A stretch of DNA of 64,000 bases from the NCBI GenBank assembly GCA_025267735.1, contig CM046295.1:15893592-15957591 (forward strand). Reading direction: 5' to 3'. How positions within the stretch are numbered: the stretch's first letter is position 1; each line of letters begins with the position of its first letter. Below, in pieces: positions 58,801 through 64,000 of the stretch. The notes under the pieces were generated by a model. The model ran no database searches. It was not told the origin of the DNA and worked only from the letters and a program-made list of their open reading frames with translations. The DNA comes from Mactra quadrangularis. Taxonomy: Eukaryota; Mollusca; Bivalvia; Venerida; Mactridae. The position numbers and the translations under genes are program-made.

Positions 58801-61800
58801 CCATTGAAGGAAATCCTGCTACTAAGACTTATAGCAATTCTCTATGGGACAAACAATCGACTCCAACTTGTTCAAGTAATAGTAATTGTACTGAAGTTTC
58901 ATTGGCTGGCAGTTCCTGTTTGAATTCTCCTCACAATGTTGACTGTGGTACTATTCCTCTCAGTAGTAATTCCAGTTCTGGGAACACAGTTGGTAGCCGT
59001 CCTGTGGTTACACACCCAAGAGTGGCTGATGCAGATGCCGCTAACGCGAGAACAGTGGATAATAAGGTATCACATCCAAGAATGGTTGACTCGGGTTTCA
59101 TTGAAATGTTCACTAACTCTGTAATGAGTAGTGTTTTCTCTCGGCCCAGTTCTTCCAGTGGTTTTGGTAACACTTCCGGTTCAAGGTCATTAAATATGGA
59201 ATGTGGGTTCAGTGGTCTTGGCAACGTGCTTGATGACATGAGTCCTCGATCTCCCTCGTCAAAAATGTCCAATGAAGTGGGTAATTCTAAGAACGTTTCT
59301 AGTCATTTAACAGGAAGTTGTTTTTCAGGTTCCCCACAGAGTGATCTGAATACAACGCTGTCCTCTGGGATTTTTGATAATGTGGGTCAAGGTCACTTTC
59401 AGGTCAAGGTCAAATCTGGTCTCCATGGTAATATCAGTAATGATGTCAATGACAGTAGAGACGGAAATTCAGTAGGTAAAACTTATGACACTGCACCTGC
59501 ATGTAGATATCGGCCGAAAAATAAACTATTCCACATGAGCGATGAATACAAACGTAAAATAGTGTCCGAAAGTGAGATTAACTCATTACCAGTGTGTATC
59601 CTTCTACAAGTCTTCAAAAATTTGTCAACATACTGTTTGTTACGACGTGTAGGGGTGGTTTGTAAATACTGGTATAATTTGTGCCGTGACCAGGATCTGT
59701 GGAGGGCAATACATTTAACCAATCAGCACCGACTGGAGGATGATGATTTATCTACCATATTGAAATACAGTGATTATCGTGTACGAAGTGTCAATTTAAC
59801 AGACTGCAGGTTTCTTACGAATAAAGGGATTGCTGATCTCCTGGCTTCATGTAGATTGATAGAAGATCTAAGAATAATCAGGTAAATGTTAAATTGTTTT
59901 GTGGCTTAAAAAATATTTGTTTTTCTTGGGTTCGTTTTTGTTGGTTTTAACGCCGTAGCAACACATTGTATAGGTCATATAATGATGGTCATTCAACCTA
60001 TGCATAGGTGGAAGTTTTTAGCATAATAACTGATTTCAATTTTTTAGTACTATGTATCATTAATGTATACATGTACTACTATTTTTAGCTTCATCATTAA
60101 TGTTTATTTCTATATTTAGTTTCATTATTCATGCATATTTCTATTTTTAGCATTACCATTATTTAATACTAGATACAGGCTAATGAGTAAAGATGTTTTT
60201 TACCAGTATTATTTATGTTTATTTCTATTTTTAGCATAATTATTCATGTATATTTCTAATTTTAGCGTAATTTCTATTTTTAGCATCAATATTTATGTAT
60301 ATTTCTGTTTTAAGCATCATTATTCATGTATGCTTTTTATAGCATCATTTCTTTTTTAGCATCATTATTCATGTCAATTTTAGATGCTCTGATGTCACAG
60401 ATGTTGCCTTTGCAACATTGCAGACCAATGAACATTTAGTATATCTAAATCTAGATGGAAGCTCTAGACTGACAGATAATACAATAAGAAAGGTAGGGAA
60501 CATATTTTTTATACTGAGTTAAATGCTGTGTCAACACAATTAAGGTTATTTTACAGCCACCAGCCCATCTAACTTAGCTTTCCTAGACCTTTGTCTATGA
60601 CCAGCATGCACCTACTCTTCACAAGGCTGGCAACGTCATCATATAATGTACCTTATTTGTTATTAATGGAGAAAAATTGACATTATTGTAAAAATCTCAT
60701 AGACGGATATATCCGCCCAGAATGGGATTAGATCTCATATCCATTTCGGGGTACTAGATTGAAAAGTACTGTGAGGAAAGATATTGAACTGTCTTCATCT
60801 TATGACTTGTAGCGACGTTACTTTGTTACCATGAAACATGGTTGACAGATGGACAAATCGTGTAAGAATTAGAAGGGCCTTCTTTATCTGTAGGTCAACA
60901 GGAGCAGCAACAACTTGATTTCATCTACTGTTCTCAATTCATCAAAACACTTGTATGTCTCCAGTCCTGTAATTCTTGGTTTGGTTCTGTAAAATTTTGA
61001 TCTTTACATGACCGACCGTCCAGTAATAGACGGTTTAGTATCTCAGTGGCAGCATGACAATATATACAACCAACCCTTAGATACTTGATACGATTTTAAA
61101 ATATTATGATTATATTATGATATTTCAGATAGCAGAATGTTGTCCAAATCTTCGTAGTTTACATTTAAATCATTGTACAAAAGTCACGAATGATGGAGTT
61201 AACTCCCTTGCTAGAAAATGTCGTCACATTGTAGAGTTACAACTGAACCATTGTTGTAGGGTATGTATAGCTAAACACTTTCACTTGAGAATAGAAATTT
61301 GTGTTGTAGCCTGTTCAAAATGATGAGAGGCATGGCATTTTCTTCTGTATTATGAGGTTAAGCTCCTTTCGAAACTTTTTACGAAAAACATGCATGTACA
61401 TGTATTCCTAACTTGCCAAAATGTGTCTTTGTCATTTTTCAATGGTAGGTTATCTCATAATTGATAATTTAGCAATAAAATATTGGAGATTTCCTAATGT
61501 AAGAAATATTTGACTGTAAACTTCTTAATTGTTGCATTGATTATATAAATCAAATGAGTTGTAACATTCTTTGTGTTGAGACTTAGATGTATTATTTTTG
61601 CTCAGGATTTTTCTGTGCAGCTAGCTGTCTATGCCAACTTATGGCATATCTTTTTATCCAATTCAATTTGCTCTACCATACATGTTTGCGCAATGAAATT
61701 CTTCTCCTTGGATAGAGATATGGATAAAAGATATGGTACTATAGTTTATTTGTAATACACAGATGCGTAGCACAGACAGTAGTTGCTGACTATTTACTTT

Positions 61801-63566
61801 ATGTATGATGTTGACTCATTACGCTAATTGATTATACATTCTTCGTGGTATGATCTTGGGCAGAATGACTGAACAGTGAAATACTTCAAACAAAATGAAC
61901 CCTGCATAGCGTCGAATACCTTTTTAAACTTTAAAGATATCTATCGTTGATATTTACATAAAAAATTTGTATGCATGTACATTGTAGGTTGGTGATGCTT
62001 GCATATCTGAGATAGTGATTGGTTGTCCTAATATAACATGTTTACATTTAATGTCTTGTGGTATCAGTGACACTGGGGTGAAATATTTATCTAAAGTAAG
62101 TTCATTGTCCTAATATAATTTTTTTACATTTAATGTCTTGTGGTATCAGTGACACTGGAGTGAAATATCTGTTAAAGTAAGTTTGTTGTCCTAATATAAT
62201 CCCACATATTTAATTTAATCCATATCCAAGCATATCAATGTTGTAAAATAGCTATATGAGCATTAATAAAAAAGTAGATCATCTAGACAGGGTAACATGG
62301 ATGACATAATTATGTTAGAAGATCTAGCCGGCTGCTGTCTACCCCAGTCTCTTTGGACACCGGCTGCAGATGACAAATACACTATCGAATTTGATTGATT
62401 GATATTGATATGGATGTCTTGAGGAGTTGTTTACATCTCCTGTGACCATTATACCACCAGTCTATAAAGACCAATTTTGACTCATCTCCTGACTGGTCGT
62501 TGAAGACAAGTCCTACTACAAAGAGTTTATCTTTTCAGCGGACCAAGACAATTTTACAATTGGTAAAGTTTCCGTTATTGAACATAAATTATTGAAATTT
62601 TGAATGATGTTAAATTTTTAACATATTTTTGATATGAAAAGTGCGCTGTACAGATGTGGTACTATAATAGTATATAATATTGCTAATTTTGTGTAGATTT
62701 ATCCTTATGTATATATTTTACAGTTATCTAAACTAAGAAACCTTGATCTGTCGCACGTTCCAAGAATTACCTCAGAATCAGTAATCTATTCATCAAAGTA
62801 CTGCAAGCACATTGATAGCTTAAATGTATCACTGAACGGAGGTATGGATGACAGCTTACTATCAATGATTGCCATCAACTTGAAAGGATTGAAAAGACTT
62901 TACTGTGTTTCTTGTAACATCTCTGATACAGGTAATGTACTGAGGTGCTTTTTACACAAAAAATACTTGCAATAAAAATCATCTTATAGGGCATTTTTGG
63001 CGCAGTTTTCTAAGCCAATTTTGACCTATATTTTACTCGGACACAGTTGCTGACTATTTACTGAGTGTATTATGGGTGTCACACTATGCCTATTGATAAT
63101 ACGTTCGTCGTGGTTTGTTCCTGACTGAAAGCGAATTTGGCTATTTATACTTTAAACAAAATGAACCCTGTAAAGCGCCGAATATCTTTTTAAAGATTTT
63201 TCATGTGAGTGAGGGAAGGGGATAGAGCCGTTACTTTATTTAGAACAATGTGGGCAATTTTATAAAAAAATATCCTCTATTTTATGCATTTCAGGTTTGA
63301 TAGAAATTGCCGAAAATTGTCCATTACTTGAAGCTCTAGACGTAGGATGGTGTCAAGGTATTACCGATAATGGTGTTAGAGTGGTCTCCCTTGCTTGTAA
63401 ACATTTGGAATACTTTGGACTTATACGTTGTGACCAAGTTACCGTAGAGACCATCGAAGAACTAGAACAGTCTTATCCTCATATAAACTATTCAACATTT
63501 GCTCTAGAATCCAGAAGGTTGATTGCGAGAGCTAGACGTGAGGGGTATAGGTTTGAACTAATATGA
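55763..63566 (+). CDS. FBXL17: FBXL17-like F-box/LRR protein, seven exons, 1,033 aa
   Basis: The coding sequence joins 55807-55873, 57676-59881, 60384-60492, 61129-61260, 61988-62095, 62724-62931 and 63295-63566 (3,102 nt, exactly 1,034 codons with stop). Every intron is GT-AG and all phases fit. FBXL17 is the substrate receptor of an SCF ubiquitin ligase; in vertebrates it removes aberrant BTB-domain dimers. Seen here: a disordered Ser-rich N-terminus (1 to about 650) with five 18-residue repeats at 269-358, an F-box from about 655 (INSLPVCILLQVFKNLS, then VCKYWYNLC), then LRRs from about 705 to 1005. A conserved LDVGWCQGITDNG/GLIRCDQV end and a basic helix before the stop follow. The F-box to C-terminus matches FBXL17 order; the N-terminus is longer than in the roughly 700-residue human protein. 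A FBXL17 paralogue is the alternative. Confidence 0.88.
55929..56307. other. FBXL17-like intron 1, left part
   Basis: Contains the GGATTCCAAGGATCCCAAAA motif shared with about 51510. Nothing else was recognised. Confidence 0.4.
56308..56480 (+). repeat. SINE-C copy, well-preserved tRNA-like head
   Basis: GGGCGTGGCCGAGCGGTTAC is a tRNA-Leu/Ser-type A box, and GGTTCGAATCCC at about 56373 is a good B box. A CCAAAACCTACCCCATTGTT body and a CAGTACTGGGGGACCAGGAA end follow. The anticodon arm (TTGGACTGGTAATCATAGG) does not make it a credible functional tRNA gene, and the same body is repeated elsewhere. Confidence 0.85.
56481..57135. repeat. Possible TIR-like element with GGGGGCGTTT ends
   Basis: AACGCCCTGGGGGCGTTACA, then GGGGGTGTTTAATAGGGGTG near 56487-56545, resembles GGGGGCATTTAATAGGAACA at 57104-57123. 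A T-run/G-run block lies at 57060-57090. The boundaries are uncertain. Confidence 0.35.
57676..59881 (+). CDS. FBXL17: FBXL17-like exon 2: disordered region, F-box, first LRR
   Basis: A 2,206-nt exon. The acceptor TTATTGTTTACAG precedes it, so the earlier ATG at 57654 lies in the polypyrimidine tract and is not the start. An internal ATG at 57684 could start the protein if exon 1 were wrong. It ends ATCAG|GTAAAT in phase 2. The F-box begins at 59577. Confidence 0.92.
58413..58682 (+). repeat. Five 54-bp coding repeats (18 aa each)
   Basis: Within FBXL17-like exon 2: CALKEKVFSASNDSSSTV, CAFNEKITSAFGDQHNTV, NALNEAIVSVFGDRSVVI, GASSEATICGLDVNSSEI and GALNKNIVNTCEDRPQKI. The pattern is xAxxExI(V)xSxFxDxxxxV. 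The repeats are diverged, so they are old and possibly constrained. Confidence 0.88.
59937..60003 (-). repeat. SINE-B 3' fragment (minus)
   Basis: TTGTTGGTTTTAACGCCGTA, then GCAACACATTGTATAGGTCA, is a SINE-B 3' end, in FBXL17-like intron 2. Confidence 0.75.
60012..60383 (+). repeat. Minisatellite of decoy 3' splice sites
   Basis: About ten imperfect 25-40-bp units of TATTTCTATTTTTAGCATCA and TTATTCATG. Each supplies a polypyrimidine-AG acceptor look-alike. The true acceptor of exon 3 (TGTCAATTTTAG, ending 60383) is the last AG of the array. Confidence 0.8.
60384..60492 (+). CDS. FBXL17: FBXL17-like exon 3 (LRR)
   Basis: 109 nt completing an Arg codon, then CSDVTDVAFATLQTNEHLVY and LNLDGSSRLTDNTIRK. 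Acceptor CAATTTTAG, donor AAAG|GTAGGG. Confidence 0.9.
60512..60770 (-). repeat. SINE-A copy (minus), in FBXL17-like intron 3
   Basis: GAGTTAAATGCTGTGTCAAC, then AGCTTTCCTAGACCTTTGTC and TTATTAATGGAGAAAAATTG match SINE-A. The head is degraded (GGGATTAGATCTCATATCC). Confidence 0.82.
61129..61260 (+). CDS. FBXL17: FBXL17-like exon 4 (LRR)
   Basis: 132 nt, 44 codons: IAECCPNLRSLHLNHCTKVT and the following LRR. Acceptor ATATTTCAG, donor TAGG|GTATGT; both boundaries are phase 0. Confidence 0.92.
61773..61935. repeat. Intronic duplicate, copy 1
   Basis: CACAGACAGTAGTTGCTGAC, then AAACAAAATGAACCCTGCAT, is repeated in diverged form at 63048-63200. The two lie in FBXL17-like introns 4 and 6. Confidence 0.75.
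61988..62095 (+). CDS. FBXL17: FBXL17-like exon 5 (LRR)
   Basis: 108 nt, 36 codons: VGDACISEIVIGCPNITCLH through GVKYLSK. Acceptor CATTGTAG, donor TAAA|GTAAGT, phase 0. Its 3' half is duplicated immediately downstream. Confidence 0.92.
62105..62185 (+). repeat. Tandem copy of the 3' half of exon 5 and its donor
   Basis: 82 bp (62023-62104: 3' part of exon 5 plus GTAAGT) is repeated at 62105-62185 with a few changes and a 1-base loss. A third stub, TTGTCCTAATATAAT, starts at 62186. The copy lacks an acceptor. Using its donor would put an in-frame TAA after GTA AGT TCA TTG TCC. Confidence 0.9.
62724..62931 (+). CDS. FBXL17: FBXL17-like exon 6 (LRRs)
   Basis: 208 nt: LSKLRNLDLSHVPRITSESV through LYCVSCNISDT plus one base. 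Acceptor TATTTTACAG, donor ACAG|GTAATG, phase 1. Confidence 0.92.
62944..62995. mobile_element. MITE-C end fragment in FBXL17-like intron 6
   Basis: GGTGCTTTTTACACAAAAAA, then TACTTGCAATAAAAATCATC, is a MITE-C left end. Confidence 0.6.
63048..63200. repeat. Intronic duplicate, copy 2
   Basis: Diverged partner of 61773-61935: ACAGTTGCTGACTATTTACT, then AAACAAAATGAACCCTGTAA, then GCGCCGAATATCTTTTTAAA. Confidence 0.75.
63295..63566 (+). CDS. FBXL17: FBXL17-like exon 7, terminal
   Basis: Begins GT, completing Gly, then LIEIAENCPLLEALDVGWCQ, and ends REGYRFELI followed by TGA. Acceptor GCATTTCAG. No AATAAA was seen in the 430 bp before the window's end. Confidence 0.93.
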
Positions 63567-63589
63567 TTTTATTTAAATTATACTGGGTG

Positions 63590-63890
63590 TAACTGTGTCA
63601 ATACAATTATGGTTATTTCAAATATAACTCATTTGTATACTGGTTTTAAAGCTGTTACAACACATTTTAGGTTATTTTTATACTTGTTTTAACGCCGTGT
63701 CAACCTAATTTAGTTTAATTTTATACTGGTTTTAACGCCATGTCAACACAATTTAGTTTATTTTTATACTGGTTTTAACGCCGTGACAACACAATTTAGT
63801 TTATTTTTTATTCTGAGTTTAACACCGTATCGTGTTAACACAATTTAGGTTATTTTTAACTCGGTTTAACACTATGTCAACACAATATAT
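63590..63890 (-). repeat. SINE-A tail array, about 47-bp units x 6-7
   Basis: Units of TATACTGGTTTTAACGCCGT and GTCAACACAATTTAGTTTAT repeat head to tail, joined at 63890-63960 to a SINE-A body start (GGCGCACTTAGCTTAGCTTT, minus). Only the SINE's 3' terminus has been amplified. Confidence 0.88.
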
Positions 63891-64000
63891 GTTTTTTTCT
63901 GCGGCCGGCGCACTTAGCTTAGCTTTCATGTATCATTGTCTATAACCAGTACAGATCGGTCTGTATATATGACATATTGATACTTTTTATAGAAATGTTG
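63890..64000 (-). repeat. SINE-A body (minus), degraded
   Basis: CTTAGCTTAGCTTTCATGTA, then TTGTCTATAACCAGTACAGA, resembles the body after the tail array. The match fades towards the window edge. Confidence 0.65.

Noticed and set aside
1..64000. CRISPR array, phage or bacterial defence system
   Set aside because: No direct-repeat/spacer array and no prokaryotic genes; the window is a spliced animal genome.

Overview
This is a repeat-rich, AT-rich animal genome segment with spliced genes. It is most probably from a mollusc, and a bivalve is my best guess. The reasons are spliced genes whose protein families are metazoan (CELF, tandem-array C2H2 zinc fingers, FBXL17-type F-box/LRR), several abundant tRNA-derived SINE families with CAAA-type tails, hAT-like and TA-target non-autonomous DNA transposons, and a Jockey/CR1-like LINE remnant. 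The phylum is an inference. The sequence itself shows only that it is a metazoan nuclear genome. I see no rRNA gene, no stand-alone tRNA gene, no CRISPR array and no bacterial-style operon.

Layout. Positions 1-26.5 kb hold no exon I can recognise; they are a patchwork of SINEs, short inverted-repeat elements (MITEs), minisatellites and AT-rich sequence. A 4.3 kb terminal-inverted-repeat (TIR) element lies at 4717-8998, inserted into a SINE tail. At 26574-26853 (minus) is the first coding exon of a CELF/Bruno-type RNA-binding protein. Its downstream exons were not found, so much of the leftward DNA is probably its first intron, including a 20-bp-period array of CRE-like TGACGTCA motifs. From 28.8 to 46.1 kb there is another transposon nest, with a 2.4 kb TIR element containing later insertions and a 41-bp minisatellite of about 1.3 kb.

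Positions 46.2-51.5 kb hold two paralogous C2H2 zinc-finger genes on the minus strand. They have nine and twelve fingers, and each has a single coding exon preceded by a 3' splice site. Between them is a perfect 117-bp-arm palindrome. Positions 52.6-54.2 kb are a diverged satellite interrupted by a 722-bp LINE fragment with a 12-bp target-site duplication.

Positions 55.8-63.6 kb (plus) carry a complete-looking FBXL17-like F-box/leucine-rich-repeat gene. I reconstruct seven exons and 1,033 codons; all splice phases agree. Its introns hold SINE fragments, a minisatellite packed with decoy 3' splice sites, and a tandem copy of half of exon 4. The window ends in an array derived from a SINE tail.

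The four genes do not form a pathway. CELF is an RNA-processing regulator, the zinc-finger proteins are putative DNA-binding regulators, and FBXL17 is an SCF ubiquitin-ligase substrate receptor. Repeat families are named here only for cross-reference: SINE-A, -B, -C, -D; MITE-A, about 365 bp with AGGGACTT ends; MITE-C, about 240 bp with subterminal TTACGAT/ATCGTAAG hairpins; MITE-E, with ATTAACCCCGCTGATTT ends.
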